A DNA stretch of 64,000 nt from Gluconacetobacter diazotrophicus PA1 5 (GCF_000021325.1 NC_011365.1:682001-746000); one strand, 5' to 3'; numbered from the stretch's first letter, positions 1-9,463 are shown. Notes: a model not told the origin generated them from the letters alone. A program made the numbers and translations.

Positions 1-1
1 T

Positions 2-409
2 ACCGGCTGGACGCGCGTGGACCCCATCGTCAGCCTGGTCGTGTCGGTCACGATCGTCGCCGGCACCTGGTCGCTGCTGCGCGATTCGCTGGACATGGCG
101 CTGGACCGGGTGCCCCGCACGATCGACCGCGCCGGGGTCGAGGCCTATCTGCGCACCCTGCCGGGGGTGCTGGACCTGCACGACCTGCATATCTGGCCGA
201 TCAGTACGACGGACACCGCCCTGACCGTGCATCTGGTGCGCGCCGCCTGCCCCGTTCCTCCGGGGGAGGAAGACGCCAGCGAGGACAGCCTGCTGCGTGA
301 CGCGACCGAGGCACTGCGCACGCGCTTTCGCATCGGCCATCCCACCTTCCAGATCGAAACGCTGTCCTATTCCGCACGATGTGTCCTGGCGGACGCGAAC
401 ACGATCTGA
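2..409 (+). CDS. CDF family cation efflux transporter, C-terminal part (5' end outside window)
   Basis: The open frame enters from the left edge in frame 2 and encodes about 135 residues. The visible start (TGWTRVDPIVSLVVS) matches the segment leading into the last transmembrane helix of CzcD/ZitB-type cation diffusion facilitators. A helix follows, then the cytosolic ferredoxin-like domain with the usual HDLHIW motif. Such proteins are proton-coupled exporters of Zn2+, Co2+ or Cd2+ in the inner membrane; the metal cannot be told from this part. The N-terminal helices with the HxxxD metal sites lie outside the window, so completeness cannot be judged. A GTG at 17 could be mistaken for a start but lies inside the conserved region. 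The next gene, also a CDF protein, begins 3 bases after the stop, so the two are probably co-transcribed. Confidence 0.85.
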   Translation, partial: TGWTRVDPIVSLVVSVTIVAGTWSLLRDSLDMALDRVPRTIDRAGVEAYLRTLPGVLDLHDLHIWPISTTDTALTVHLVRAACPVPPGEEDASEDSLLRDATEALRTRFRIGHPTFQIETLSYSARCVLADANTI

Positions 410-412
410 CCC

Positions 413-1342
413 ATGCCGCATATCAGCAAGAACGCCCTGGCCTGGACCAGCCTGGGGGTCAGCCTGGTCGCCCTGAGCCTGAAATACGCCGCCTGGCGCG
501 TCACCGGCTCGATCGCGCTCTATTCCGATGCGATCGAGACGATCATCAACGTCGTCGCCGCCCTGGCCGGCCTGTGGGCGCTACGCGTCGCCAGCCTGCC
601 GCCCGACGAAAACCACACCTACGGCCATTACAAGGCGGAATACCTGTCGGCGGTGGCCGAAGGCGTGCTGGTACTGATGACCGCGCTGGCCATCGGGCGC
701 GAGGCCTGGATCGACTGGCAGCATCCGGTTCTGCCGCACGCGCCGCTGTCGGGCATCGCGCTGAACGGCTCGGCCGGCGTACTGAACCTGGCCTGGGCGA
801 TCGTGCTGCTGCAGTCCGGCCGGGCGCGGCGATCGCCGACCCTGATCGCAGCGGGCCAGCACGTGATGTCCGACGTGTGGACCACGGTCGGGCTGGTCGC
901 CGGCTTCGTCCTGATCCCGCTGACCGGGCAGGCCTGGCTGGATGCCGCCCTGGCCGCGCTGATCGCGGTGAACGTACTGCGCGTCGGCTGGGAGATGATG
1001 CGCCGTTCGATCGCGGGCCTGATGGACGAGGCCCCGGATGCGGACACCCTGGCCGATATCCGCCACGTCATCGCCAGCAACGCCACCGGCGCGATCGAGG
1101 CGCACGACCTGCGGGCGCGCATCGTCGGCGCCATGGCGTTCGTGGAATTTCATCTGGTGGTTCCCGGCGCCATGTCCGTGGACGCTGCCCACGAGATCTG
1201 CGACCGGATCGAGGCCGCCCTGCGCGCCGAGATCGGCCAGGCGCTGATCCACATCCATGTCGAGCCCGAGCGCAAGGCCAAGCATGAGGGAATTGCGGTT
1301 CCGCCGGCCCCCGCGCCCCGGGCAATCCTGCCCTCATCCTGA
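413..1342 (+). CDS. CDF family cation efflux transporter (FieF/CzcD-like)
   Basis: A complete 309-residue cation diffusion facilitator, normal length for the family. An N-terminal membrane domain of about six helices (roughly residues 8-205) carries the metal-site signatures YSDAIET and HVMSD and the loop HTYGHYKAEYLSA. A cytosolic ferredoxin-like domain (about 210-290) ends in HIHVEP. It should export divalent metal, such as Zn2+, Fe2+ or Co2+, in exchange for protons. It begins 3 bases after another CDF gene but is not a duplicate of it: the cytosolic domains differ clearly (HDLRARIVGAMAFVEFHL here, HDLHIWPI upstream). Two different CDF pumps in one unit suggest a metal-detoxification operon, which is inference. 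Metal specificity is not readable. Confidence 0.9.
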   Translation: MPHISKNALAWTSLGVSLVALSLKYAAWRVTGSIALYSDAIETIINVVAALAGLWALRVASLPPDENHTYGHYKAEYLSAVAEGVLVLMTALAIGREAWIDWQHPVLPHAPLSGIALNGSAGVLNLAWAIVLLQSGRARRSPTLIAAGQHVMSDVWTTVGLVAGFVLIPLTGQAWLDAALAALIAVNVLRVGWEMMRRSIAGLMDEAPDADTLADIRHVIASNATGAIEAHDLRARIVGAMAFVEFHLVVPGAMSVDAAHEICDRIEAALRAEIGQALIHIHVEPERKAKHEGIAVPPAPAPRAILPSS

Positions 1343-1461
1343 AACAGGGCTAGCATGGCGGTTCCGCTGGAACCCGCCGGACAATCCGCGCTAAAGGGAC
1401 GGATGGCCCCGAACCGACCCGCAGCCCCCATCCGGGCAGGCCTGGCCTGCCTCGGGCGAGA

Positions 1462-2871
1462 ATGATGAAAACCGACCTGACCGAACTGCGCATCCGCCAT
1501 ATGCGCCACCTGCGCCGATCCGCCCGGGTCACGACGGCGCAGTGGCGGCGCAAGATCGTGTACTGGGCCGCGGCCATCGTCGTGGGGCTGGTCGCCGTGG
1601 GCTTCGCCACCGCCGCCGACGCCGCCGCCGCCCTGCGTACGCGCCTGGTCCACTGGGACCCGTGGATCATGCTGGCGATCACCCCGGCGGGGCTGGCGCT
1701 GTCCACCTGGCTGACCCGCACCTGGTTTCGCGGCGCCCAGGGATCGGGCATTCCCCAGACGATCGCGACCCTGCACCTGGACGATTTCGCGGTGGTCGAC
1801 CGGCTGCTGTCGCTGCGCATCGCCTTCGGCAAGATCCTGCTGACCACGCTGGGCCTGCTGGCCGGGGCATCGATCGGCCGCGAGGGCCCGACCGTGCAGG
1901 TGGGCGCCGCGATCATGCATGCGTTCGGCCGCTGGCTGAACCTGTCGGCGGTGGGGATGCGCCGGGGGCTGATCCTGGCGGGCGGCGCGTCGGGCGTGTC
2001 GGCGGCCTTCAACACGCCGCTGGGCGGAATCGTGTTCGCGATCGAGGAACTGAGCCATTCCTTCGAGCAGCGCACCAGCGGCACGATGCTGACCGGCGTT
2101 ATCCTGTCGGGCGTCACCGCCATCGCGCTGGTCGGCAATTATACCTATTTCGGCCATACCGACGTCGTGGTGCCGATCGGCATAAGCTGGATCGCGGTGC
2201 TGGCCTGCGGTATCCTGGGCGGGGTCAGCGGCGGGGCGTTCTCGGCCATCCTGATCCGCTCCTCGGCCGGCCTGCCGGGCGTGCTGGGGCAGTTCGTCAG
2301 CCGCCGGCCGGTGGCCTTCGCGGCCGCGTGCGGCCTGGTACTGGCCGTCCTGGGCGTGGCATCGGGGGGCATCACCTACGGCACGGGCTATTTACAGGCG
2401 CGCGAGATCATCACGGGCCAGACCCATTATCCGGCGTCGTTCTTCATCCTGAAATACATCGCCACCATCGTGTCCTACTGCTCGGGCATTCCGGGGGGAC
2501 TGTTCGCGCCGTCGCTGGCCATCGGGGCGGGCATCGGCGGGTGGATCGCGCAGTTCCTGCCCCATACGACGCCCGGCGCGGTCGTCCTGCTGGGCACCGT
2601 CGCCTATTTCTCGGCGGTGGTGCAGGCTCCGCTGACGGCCACCGTCATCGTGATGGAAATGTCGGACAACCAGCAGGTGACGCTGGCGCTGCTGGCGACG
2701 TCGTTCCTGGCCTATGCCGTGTCGCGCACGGTCTGCAGCCAGTCGCTCTACAGCGCGCTGGCCGAAAAATTCCTCGATGTGGTGGAACATGCCCCCCCGC
2801 CGGCCGAGGAAACCGCCGCCCCGCCCCGGGCCGCGATCGTCCCCGGCCCCGCCGCGCCGGAACGGGTCTGA
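1462..2871 (+). CDS. ClC family voltage-gated chloride channel / H+-Cl- antiporter
   Basis: 469 residues, the usual size for a bacterial ClC protein without CBS domains. The selectivity-filter regions are visible in order: GSGIPQT (about residue 95), GREGPTVQVGAA (about 138) and SGIPGGLFAPSLAIGAG (about 337). About ten or more hydrophobic segments lie between them. ClC proteins move chloride or other anions across the inner membrane; those with the gating glutamate of GREGP exchange anions for protons, for example in acid resistance. That glutamate is present. Two adjacent ATG codons are available and the first is used. A 119-bp gap separates the gene from the CDF pair, and it converges on the P450 gene with only 21 bases between the stops. 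Confidence 0.9.
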   Translation: MMKTDLTELRIRHMRHLRRSARVTTAQWRRKIVYWAAAIVVGLVAVGFATAADAAAALRTRLVHWDPWIMLAITPAGLALSTWLTRTWFRGAQGSGIPQTIATLHLDDFAVVDRLLSLRIAFGKILLTTLGLLAGASIGREGPTVQVGAAIMHAFGRWLNLSAVGMRRGLILAGGASGVSAAFNTPLGGIVFAIEELSHSFEQRTSGTMLTGVILSGVTAIALVGNYTYFGHTDVVVPIGISWIAVLACGILGGVSGGAFSAILIRSSAGLPGVLGQFVSRRPVAFAAACGLVLAVLGVASGGITYGTGYLQAREIITGQTHYPASFFILKYIATIVSYCSGIPGGLFAPSLAIGAGIGGWIAQFLPHTTPGAVVLLGTVAYFSAVVQAPLTATVIVMEMSDNQQVTLALLATSFLAYAVSRTVCSQSLYSALAEKFLDVVEHAPPPAEETAAPPRAAIVPGPAAPERV

Positions 2872-2892
2872 CGAGATCCTGCGCGCGAGCGC

Positions 2893-4299
2893 TCAGCCGT
2901 GGTGGACCGGACAGCGTTGGGCCGACGCGCCTGCCGGGACCGGTCGAGTCCCGGCGGCGGCCGTGCGCTTCCACACCGTCATCGGCAGGGTGTCGCCGGG
3001 GCGCAGGGTCAGGCGGCAGACCGGCTCGACCACCGCGCCGGGCGCCAGGCGCAACGTCGTGCCGCGTGCCAGCGAGGCCAGGCAGATGATCGCCTCGACC
3101 AGCCCGAAGGACAGGCCGGGACAGATCCGCGGGCCGATGCTGAACGGCACGTAGGTATATTTCTGCGGCGCATCCGGACTGCCGGGCAGGAACCGCTCGG
3201 GCATGAAATGGTCGGGCTTGCGCCAGTAGAGACGGTGCCGGTGCAGCAGCCACGGCACCACCATGACCAGCGCGCCGGCCTTCACCTTGCGGCTGCGGAT
3301 GGTGTCGTCCTCCTTCGCCTCCCGCGCCAGCAGGGGCACGGGCGGGTAGAGGCGCAGGGTCTCCTCGACGATGGCACGCGTATAGACCAGTTGCGACACA
3401 TCCGCGAAGGTCGGTGCCCGCGAACCGAGGACGGTATCGAGTTCCTCGTGCAGGCGGGCCTCGACCTCCGGCGCCTGCGACAGCAGGTACCACACCCAGG
3501 ACAGGCAGTTGGCCGTGGTTTCATGCCCGGCCAGGAAGATGACGGCGGCCTCGTTCCGCAGCGCGGTGGCGTCCAGCACCCCATCGCGCATCAGCATCCG
3601 GATGACCGAGCCATCATCCTCGGTGCGCTGAAGATCAGCGATGATCCCGTCGAGGACAGCGTGAATCCGGGCCGTCGCGCGGCGGGTCTTGGCCCCGTTC
3701 CGGCGCGGAACCCAGGATGGCAGGCCGAACGACGCGAGATCGCTCTGATCGACATATTTCTGGTATTCGGTAAAGGCTTCCGCCACCTCGCGCGCATGCT
3801 CCGCCCCCAGCGTCCGGCCGAATACCGCGCGGCAGATGATTTCCGCCGTCAGTTGCGCCATGACCTTCAGCACGTCGAAGGTCGCCCCGTCGGGAAGGGC
3901 GGCCCATCTGTCGGCCAGTTCGCCGACGGTCTCGACCATCGCGGGGGCGAACTGGTCCATGCGCGAGGTGTGCAGCACCGGCGAGACCATCTGTCGCCGC
4001 TGCTTCCAGGTCTCGCCGTCGCTGACGAACAGCCCGTCACCCAGCAGCGGCGACAGGGCGTTGCGTATCTGCGGGCTCTTGCGCTGAAAATTCTCGGCAC
4101 GGGTGATGAAGGCGTGACGGACGGTGTCCGGACTGTTGCAGATGAAGACCTGCCGGGCCAGAACCTGCATCGACATCGTCTGGTATTCGAATGCCTTTTC
4201 TTCCCATATATTCAGGAAGTTTTGCGTTCCTCTCCGCAACAGCTCGAATACCGACAGCGATGTCTTCGGACGGGGCGGAAAGGGAGGGATGAATTCCAT
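2893..4299 (-). CDS. Cytochrome P450
   Basis: A 468-residue P450 of the fatty-acid-hydroxylase-like class. The I-helix motif AGHETTAN, the K-helix ETLRLYPPVPLLAREA (ExxR) and the heme loop FSIGPRICPG are all present, with the heme-ligand cysteine near residue 393. No signal peptide or fused reductase is seen, so it needs separate electron-transfer partners, and none is adjacent. The frame stays open into the next gene, but the start was placed at the ATG at 4299, which has GGTGG just upstream and begins MEFIPPFPPRP, a typical proline-rich P450 N-terminus. The substrate is unknown; related enzymes oxidise fatty acids, terpenes or hopanoids. It converges with the ClC gene. Confidence 0.9.
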   Translation of the reverse strand: MEFIPPFPPRPKTSLSVFELLRRGTQNFLNIWEEKAFEYQTMSMQVLARQVFICNSPDTVRHAFITRAENFQRKSPQIRNALSPLLGDGLFVSDGETWKQRRQMVSPVLHTSRMDQFAPAMVETVGELADRWAALPDGATFDVLKVMAQLTAEIICRAVFGRTLGAEHAREVAEAFTEYQKYVDQSDLASFGLPSWVPRRNGAKTRRATARIHAVLDGIIADLQRTEDDGSVIRMLMRDGVLDATALRNEAAVIFLAGHETTANCLSWVWYLLSQAPEVEARLHEELDTVLGSRAPTFADVSQLVYTRAIVEETLRLYPPVPLLAREAKEDDTIRSRKVKAGALVMVVPWLLHRHRLYWRKPDHFMPERFLPGSPDAPQKYTYVPFSIGPRICPGLSFGLVEAIICLASLARGTTLRLAPGAVVEPVCRLTLRPGDTLPMTVWKRTAAAGTRPVPAGASAQRCPVHHG

Positions 4300-4402
4300 A
4301 CTATTCCACCTATCGGCGCACAGTCGAAAATTCAAGCTCCGGGAGGGAATGGCAGGGGAGACAGTCCGTCGACCCTGCCCCCTGCCCCCTGCCCCCTGCC
4401 CC

Positions 4403-5467
4403 TTAGCGTGCCGCCAGATCGACGATTCCGATCCCCCCGTCCTCGGTCCCGAAGGCCAGGGCGCAGCCGTCGGGGGTGAAGGCCAGGGCGGAGATCGCGC
4501 CGCCACCGGCGCCGCGTACCGGCAATACCCGCTGCGCCGCCGCATCCTCCAGCAGCACGGTGCCGTCTTCGAACCCCGCGGCGACGATCTCGTGCACCGG
4601 ATGGCAGGCGACGCGCCGGCAGATGACACCGGGCACCCCTGCCAGTTCCGACGGCGGCTTGCCCATCGGGCCGCCGCCGAAGAACGGCCACATCACCACG
4701 CTGTCCGCCCCGCTGGTCACCAGCCATTTGCCGGTGCGCGAGAACGCCATGGACTGCACTTTGTGCGGATAGCCGCTCATGCGCATGTTGTGCCCGTCGG
4801 ACAGGCGCCAGCCATGCAGGTCGTTTTCCTGCATGCTGGTCACCAGCGCCTCGCCGCCCGGATGGATCGCGATGCCGGTATGGCTCCCCTTCCATTCCAG
4901 GCGCCGGGGGGTATCGACCTTGGCATGGACGAACCACAGCGACGCGCCATTGTAATGCGAGGCCGCGATCCGCTTGCCCTTGGCATCGAACACGATGCCG
5001 CTGACGGTCGAGGGGTGCTCCAGCACCTTCAGGGTCGTCGCCCCCGTGGCGTCGCGCAGTTCCACCTGCTTGCCCGACGCGAACGCGATCACGCCGGACT
5101 TTCCGTCCGCCCAACTGCTCACATGCTCGACCCAGCGGCGGCCACGCACCAGGTCGGTGACCGCGCCATCGGCGCCGATCCGACGCAGCGTGCTGTCGTC
5201 GCCCCCGGTCAGGAACCCCGCCGGGGCGGCATTCGGCGCCAGGGACAGGATCGCCCCGTCATGCACCGTCTGCACCTGCCATACGGCGGCGTTTGCGAAA
5301 TCCTCGCGTGCCGCCAGCACGATGTCGCCCTCGGCGGTGGCAAAGGCGAACTGCCGGCTGTCACGCGAGGCGACACAACCGGTGACATGGCCGTCGATCA
5401 TCCTTACCGCGCCGCGCGTCTCCAGCAGTCCCGCCGGCGCGTTGCCGGCCATCCCCGCGCCGCTCAT
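4403..5467 (-). CDS. WD40 repeat beta-propeller protein paired with a COG0523 GTPase
   Basis: 354 residues made of repeated beta-propeller blades. Recurring segments such as GVICRRVACHPVHEIVAAGF and ISALAFTPDGCALAFGTEDG show the WD40-like pattern with a conserved aspartate-glycine turn. No signal peptide is seen, so it is probably cytosolic. The start ATG at 5467 overlaps the stop of the upstream GTPase gene (ATGA), which indicates translational coupling. WD40 genes beside COG0523 GTPases are, to my knowledge, recurrent in alphaproteobacteria. The likely role is a partner or scaffold for the metallochaperone, but the biochemistry is not established. The 3' end is followed by about 100 bp with a short CCCCTGC tandem repeat before the P450 start. 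Confidence 0.8.
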   Translation of the reverse strand: MSGAGMAGNAPAGLLETRGAVRMIDGHVTGCVASRDSRQFAFATAEGDIVLAAREDFANAAVWQVQTVHDGAILSLAPNAAPAGFLTGGDDSTLRRIGADGAVTDLVRGRRWVEHVSSWADGKSGVIAFASGKQVELRDATGATTLKVLEHPSTVSGIVFDAKGKRIAASHYNGASLWFVHAKVDTPRRLEWKGSHTGIAIHPGGEALVTSMQENDLHGWRLSDGHNMRMSGYPHKVQSMAFSRTGKWLVTSGADSVVMWPFFGGGPMGKPPSELAGVPGVICRRVACHPVHEIVAAGFEDGTVLLEDAAAQRVLPVRGAGGGAISALAFTPDGCALAFGTEDGGIGIVDLAAR

Positions 5468-6462
5468 TGCGCGCGGCAGCTTTCGAAGCCGCGACGCAGG
5501 CGCGGGCGGTTGAGGTTGCGGCCGATGAAGACCAGGCGGGATTCGCGGGCCTCGCCTTCCTTCCACGGACCGATGAAGTCGCCATCGGCCATCATGTGCA
5601 CGGCCTGGAAGGCGAAGCGCCGGTTCTCGCCCGCATAGTTCAGGATGCCCTTGGCGCGCAGGATGTCGGCCCCCTGTTCCTGCAGCAACGCGCCGATCCA
5701 GGCCTGGAACTTCGCCGCATCCAGCGGTTCCTCCATCACATAGGACATCGAGGTCACGTTTTCCTCGTGCGAATGGCTGGTGTCCTCCAGGAAGCGCGGC
5801 GCGTGCTCCAGCGCGCGGGCCAGGTCGAAGCCGCCCTGGTCCAGCACGTCGGTCAGCGCGACGTCGCCGCGCTGGGCCCGGTGCAGGCGCGCCACCGCGT
5901 TGATCGACCGGATGCGCGATTCGATGGCCGCGATCGCGGCCTCGTCCACCAGGTCGGTCTTGTTGAGGATGATGACGTCGGCGAAGGCGATCTGGTTCAC
6001 CGCCTCGGGGCTTTCGTCCAGCGTCTGAAGCACGTTCATCGCGTCCACGACGGTCACGACGGCGTCCAGGCGCGTCTTGCCGCGCACGTCCTCGTCGACG
6101 AAGAAGGTCTGCGCCACGGGTGCCGGGTCGGCCAGGCCGGTGGTCTCCACGATGATGCCGTCGAACTTCCCGCGTCGCTTCATCAGGCTGCCCAGGATGC
6201 GGATCAGGTCGCCCCGCACGGTGCAGCAGATGCAGCCGTTGTTCATCTCGAACACTTCCTCGTCGGCATCCACCACGAGGTCGTTGTCCACGCCGAGTTC
6301 CCCGAACTCGTTGATCACCACGGCGTATTTGCGCCCGTGCTCCGCCGTCAGGATATGGTTGAGCAGCGTGGTCTTGCCCGCGCCGAGAAAGCCCGTCAGC
6401 ACCGTCACCGGCACCAGCCCATCACCGTCTTTCGGCTGGAGCGCCGCTTGGGTTTCAGACAT
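5464..6462 (-). CDS. COG0523/CobW family metallochaperone GTPase
   Basis: A 332-residue G3E-family GTPase. The Walker A motif GFLGAGKTT is at residues 24-32, the metal-binding CxCC motif CICC at 77-80 and the NKTD guanine-specificity motif near 190. A histidine/glutamate stretch (HSHEEN) precedes the C-terminal CobW_C domain. COG0523 proteins insert metal, mostly zinc, into client proteins, and many respond to zinc limitation; related CobW serves cobalamin synthesis. No cobalamin gene is nearby, so a zinc role is more likely (inference). ATG 6462 was chosen because CAGGAG lies 5-6 bases upstream; the frame extends further upstream but without a comparable ribosome-binding site. The gene is coupled to the downstream WD40 gene. 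No Zur site was recognised by eye. Confidence 0.88.
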   Translation of the reverse strand: MSETQAALQPKDGDGLVPVTVLTGFLGAGKTTLLNHILTAEHGRKYAVVINEFGELGVDNDLVVDADEEVFEMNNGCICCTVRGDLIRILGSLMKRRGKFDGIIVETTGLADPAPVAQTFFVDEDVRGKTRLDAVVTVVDAMNVLQTLDESPEAVNQIAFADVIILNKTDLVDEAAIAAIESRIRSINAVARLHRAQRGDVALTDVLDQGGFDLARALEHAPRFLEDTSHSHEENVTSMSYVMEEPLDAAKFQAWIGALLQEQGADILRAKGILNYAGENRRFAFQAVHMMADGDFIGPWKEGEARESRLVFIGRNLNRPRLRRGFESCRAQ

Positions 6463-6553
6463 GTCGTCTCCTGTCCCTGTATCCATTCGTTCCTGCATAT
6501 AGGCCCACCCGCCCGCCGGTCCCATCCCCCGGCGGCAGGAAAGTGGCGGCCGG

Positions 6554-7663
6554 TCAGGCGCCGGGGCCTGCCCCGCCGGCGGCGATGCCGGCCCGGCGCA
6601 GGCCGCGCAACGTGGTCCGGGCGGCCGCGCAGTCGAACAGCCGCGCCCGCGCCCGCCCCCGCGCCGACAGGTCGGCCCGCCGGTCCGCCGAACGGGCCAG
6701 GTCGCGGATCGCATCCGCCAGTCCGGTTTCCGGGTCCGGCGGGACCAGCAGCCCGGCATCCCCCACCAGGTCGGGCAACCCGCCGCGGGGGGATGCGACC
6801 AGCGCGGCGCCGCAGGCCATGGCTTCCAGCGCCGTCAGGCCGAACGGTTCCGGCCAGCGGCTGGGCACCACGACGATGGCGGCACGGGCCATTTCGGCCA
6901 GCACGCGGTCATGGGGCCGGTAGCCGGCCATGTCCACGCCTGCCGCCCGCGCCAGGGGCCGCAACGCCTCCAGGAACGGCGTGTCCGGCGAATCGGGGCC
7001 GAACCGGTCCGCGCCGATCATCCGCGCCCGCCATCCCGGCAGGTCGGGCAGCACCGCGCCGCACGCCGCGACGAAGGCATCCGCCCCCTTGTCCGCCACC
7101 ACGCGGCCGGCGAACAGGATCGTCCGGTCCCGCCCGGCCGGCGGCAGGGCGGGCGGCAGCCCGGCCAGGTCGATACAATTCGGGACCACGTCGACCCCCG
7201 CCCCGGTGGGCAGGCCCGCGACGAACCGCCCCCGGACCCAGCCGGACACCGCGACCACCCGCATGCGCCGCAGGATCGCCGCCCGCCCCCCCGGCGAGGC
7301 CGCGCCCCGCATCGCCTGCGGGTCGTTATGCAGCACCAGCATCATCGGCAGGCGGGGAAACCGCCGGGCCAGCGCCCAGGCCACGTCCGGGCGATTATGG
7401 ATTTCGACCAGCGCCGGGCGCACGGCGCGCACGATCCGCGCCACGGCGGCGGCGTAGCGTCCCGCCCCCCCCGCGATCCAGGCCGGCGGCCACAGGCCTG
7501 GCACCGCCGGCCGGAAGGTCACGCCGTCGAACGGCGCGGCCACCGCCGTGCCGACGACCACGTCGCCCACGTCCGCCAGCCGGCGCACCAGCAGGCTGAT
7601 CGCCCCCGCCTGCCCCGGCGCGAAGCGCTCTCGCGGCGGCAGCACGGTGACGACCGGCGCCAC
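6554..7663 (-). CDS. Glycosyltransferase family 4-like protein
   Basis: About 369 residues in the GT-B fold. The C-terminal half carries the GT4 donor-binding signatures: RTILFAGRVVADKGADAF near the linker and PEPFGLTALEAMACGAALVAS followed by GGLPDLVGDAGLLVPP. The N-terminal half holds an EIHNRPDVAW segment typical of acceptor domains. It should transfer a sugar from a nucleotide-sugar at the cytosolic face of the membrane; donor and acceptor are unknown. The start is uncertain. The best non-overlapping choice is GTG at 7663, 7 bases after the stop of the GST gene; the only in-frame ATG (7732) lies inside that gene, and neither has a clear ribosome-binding site. It is probably transcribed with the GST and mnmA genes upstream on the same strand. 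Confidence 0.82.
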   Translation of the reverse strand: MAPVVTVLPPRERFAPGQAGAISLLVRRLADVGDVVVGTAVAAPFDGVTFRPAVPGLWPPAWIAGGAGRYAAAVARIVRAVRPALVEIHNRPDVAWALARRFPRLPMMLVLHNDPQAMRGAASPGGRAAILRRMRVVAVSGWVRGRFVAGLPTGAGVDVVPNCIDLAGLPPALPPAGRDRTILFAGRVVADKGADAFVAACGAVLPDLPGWRARMIGADRFGPDSPDTPFLEALRPLARAAGVDMAGYRPHDRVLAEMARAAIVVVPSRWPEPFGLTALEAMACGAALVASPRGGLPDLVGDAGLLVPPDPETGLADAIRDLARSADRRADLSARGRARARLFDCAAARTTLRGLRRAGIAAGGAGPGA

Positions 7664-7670
7664 CAGGCCG

Positions 7671-8348
7671 TCAGGAAATGGATTCGTAGCGGTCGAGCTG
7701 CCACGCGGCGGGCTCGCGCGCCGCCTCGTCATACCAGCGCACGACCAGCGGATGCGCGCGTAGCGCCGCCGCGTACTCGGCCGCCACCGGCGACAGCGTC
7801 ACGCCATAGGACAGGAACCGGGCGATCACCGGGGCATACATCGCGTCCGCGACGGTCAGGCCGGCGCCGAACAGATAGGGGCCGCCCGCCCCGAACGCCG
7901 CGCGGGTTTCCGACAGGATGGCGTCGATCCGCGCGATGTCCCCCAGCACATCGTCCGCCAGGGGCGCCGCCAAAGGCCGCGCCTGGCGGCCCAGGTTCAT
8001 CGGCATGGCCATGCGCAACGGGCGGAATCCGGCATGCATTTCCGACGCGATGCTGCGGGCGTGGGCGCGGGCCACGCGATCGGCCGGCCACAGCGCGGGG
8101 GCGATCTCGGCGCAATATTCCCCGATCGCCAGGCTTTCCCACACCCGCGCGCCCCGATGTTCCAGATACGGCACCAGCCCGTTGGGCGAAACCGCCTTGA
8201 TCCCGGCGGTGCCGCCGCCCCCGGCGATGGGAATCAGGACCTCCTCGACATCCAGCCCGGCCAGATGCACGACCAGCCAGCCGCGCAGCGACCAGGACGA
8301 ATACCGTCTGGTGCCGATGATCAGTCTGCCGTCCGCCATACCACCCAT
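7671..8348 (-). CDS. Glutathione S-transferase family protein
   Basis: 225 residues. The N-terminal thioredoxin-like domain begins LIIGTRRYSSWSLRGWLV and contains the glutathione-contacting cis-proline region GLVPYLEH followed by WESLAIGEYCAE. An all-helical C-terminal domain follows (about residues 90-215). The serine-rich N-terminal active-site region fits bacterial GSTs related to the zeta/YfcF type. The natural substrate is unknown. Two in-frame ATGs exist, at 8348 and 8339, each with a purine-rich stretch (AAGGGA or GAAGGA) at good spacing; the longer form is given. It lies 29 bases after mnmA and just before the glycosyltransferase on the same strand, so co-transcription is plausible although a functional link is not evident. 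Confidence 0.85.
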   Translation of the reverse strand: MGGMADGRLIIGTRRYSSWSLRGWLVVHLAGLDVEEVLIPIAGGGGTAGIKAVSPNGLVPYLEHRGARVWESLAIGEYCAEIAPALWPADRVARAHARSIASEMHAGFRPLRMAMPMNLGRQARPLAAPLADDVLGDIARIDAILSETRAAFGAGGPYLFGAGLTVADAMYAPVIARFLSYGVTLSPVAAEYAAALRAHPLVVRWYDEAAREPAAWQLDRYESIS

Positions 8349-8377
8349 CCTTCGTCCCTTACGCGCGGTCCTGCCGT

Positions 8378-9463
8378 TCAGGCCGCCGCGCCCGCCATCT
8401 CGCGCCGCCGGATGAAGCCGCCGCCCAGGACGCGGCTGCCGTCATATAGCACGCAGGCCTGCCCGGGGGCCGGCATCGCGGCTTCGTCCAGCGTCACCGA
8501 GGCGCCGTCCGCCGTGCGCCGCACCGTCGCGGGCCGCGCGGCTTCGCGCGCGCGGATCTGGACCAGGCAGCGCAGGTCCCCCTCGGGCGGGTCGATCAGC
8601 CAGTTCATGTCCCGCAGCGACAGGTCGCGCACGGCGCTGCCGGTGCGCGGCCCGATCACCACGCGCCGGGAAGCGGGGTCGATGCCCACCACCATCTGGC
8701 GCGCGCCGTCACGCATCGCGGCATCGCCCAGCCGGCGGCTCTGCCCGACCGTGAAGCGGGTCACGCCGTCATGCCGCCCGACGACCCGGCCCGATCCATC
8801 CACGATCTCGCCCTCGCCCGCCATTTCGGGGCGCAGCGCCTCGACCACCCGGGCATAGGACCCGTCGGGCACGAAGCACAGGTCCTGGCTGTCGGGCTTG
8901 GCCGCCACGGACAGGCCGAACCGCTCGGCCTCGGCCCGGACGGCGGCCTTGTCCGGCATGTCGCCTAACGGAAAGCGCAGGAATTCCAGTTGCCGGCGGG
9001 TGGTCGCGAACAGGAACCAGGACTGGTCCCGGCCTTCATCCACCGGGCGGTGCAGTTCGGCCCCGTCCGGCCCCTCGATCCGGCGGACGTAATGGCCGGT
9101 CGCCATCGCCTCTGCCCCCAGGTCGCGCGCCATGCCCAGCAGGTCGGTGAATTTCACCCCCTGGTTGCAGGCCACGCAGGGTACCGGGGTCTCGCCGCCG
9201 GCATAGGCGTCGGCGAAGGTCTCGATCACGCTCTGGCGGAAGCGTGTTTCCGCGTCGATCACGTAATGGGGGATACCCAGCCGGTCGGCCACGCGGCGCG
9301 CATCATGGATGTCGCGTCCGGCACAGCAGGCGCCCTTGCGGGCGGACTCGCGCGAATCATAGAGCTGCAGCGTCGCGCCGACGACCTCGTGGCCTTCGGC
9401 CACCAGGCGCGCGGCGACCACGCTGCTGTCCACGCCGCCGGACATGGCGACCATGATCCGCAT
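8378..9463 (-). CDS. mnmA: tRNA-uridine 2-sulfurtransferase MnmA
   Basis: A 361-residue enzyme that thiolates U34 at the wobble position of tRNA-Lys, -Glu and -Gln, using ATP and persulfide sulfur. The PP-loop SGGVDSS lies at residues 8-14, the catalytic cysteine is in PCVACN (about 96-99), and the second active-site cysteine is in DLCFVPDG near 199. The CACCAGR-like [11 protein letters not shown] segment and the C-terminal beta-barrel are also present. Length is normal. It is the last member of a run with two cysteine desulfurases and a ferredoxin on the same strand, 21 bases after the ferredoxin. That supports a dedicated sulfur-delivery route, with the desulfurase as persulfide donor (established for IscS-MnmA in other bacteria, inferred here). 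Confidence 0.96.
   Translation of the reverse strand: MRIMVAMSGGVDSSVVAARLVAEGHEVVGATLQLYDSRESARKGACCAGRDIHDARRVADRLGIPHYVIDAETRFRQSVIETFADAYAGGETPVPCVACNQGVKFTDLLGMARDLGAEAMATGHYVRRIEGPDGAELHRPVDEGRDQSWFLFATTRRQLEFLRFPLGDMPDKAAVRAEAERFGLSVAAKPDSQDLCFVPDGSYARVVEALRPEMAGEGEIVDGSGRVVGRHDGVTRFTVGQSRRLGDAAMRDGARQMVVGIDPASRRVVIGPRTGSAVRDLSLRDMNWLIDPPEGDLRCLVQIRAREAARPATVRRTADGASVTLDEAAMPAPGQACVLYDGSRVLGGGFIRRREMAGAAA

Noticed and set aside
4375-4405. A CCCCTGC tandem run as a CRISPR or regulatory repeat
   Set aside because: Only about four short units between two genes; it looks like simple-sequence slippage. No CRISPR array is present in the window.
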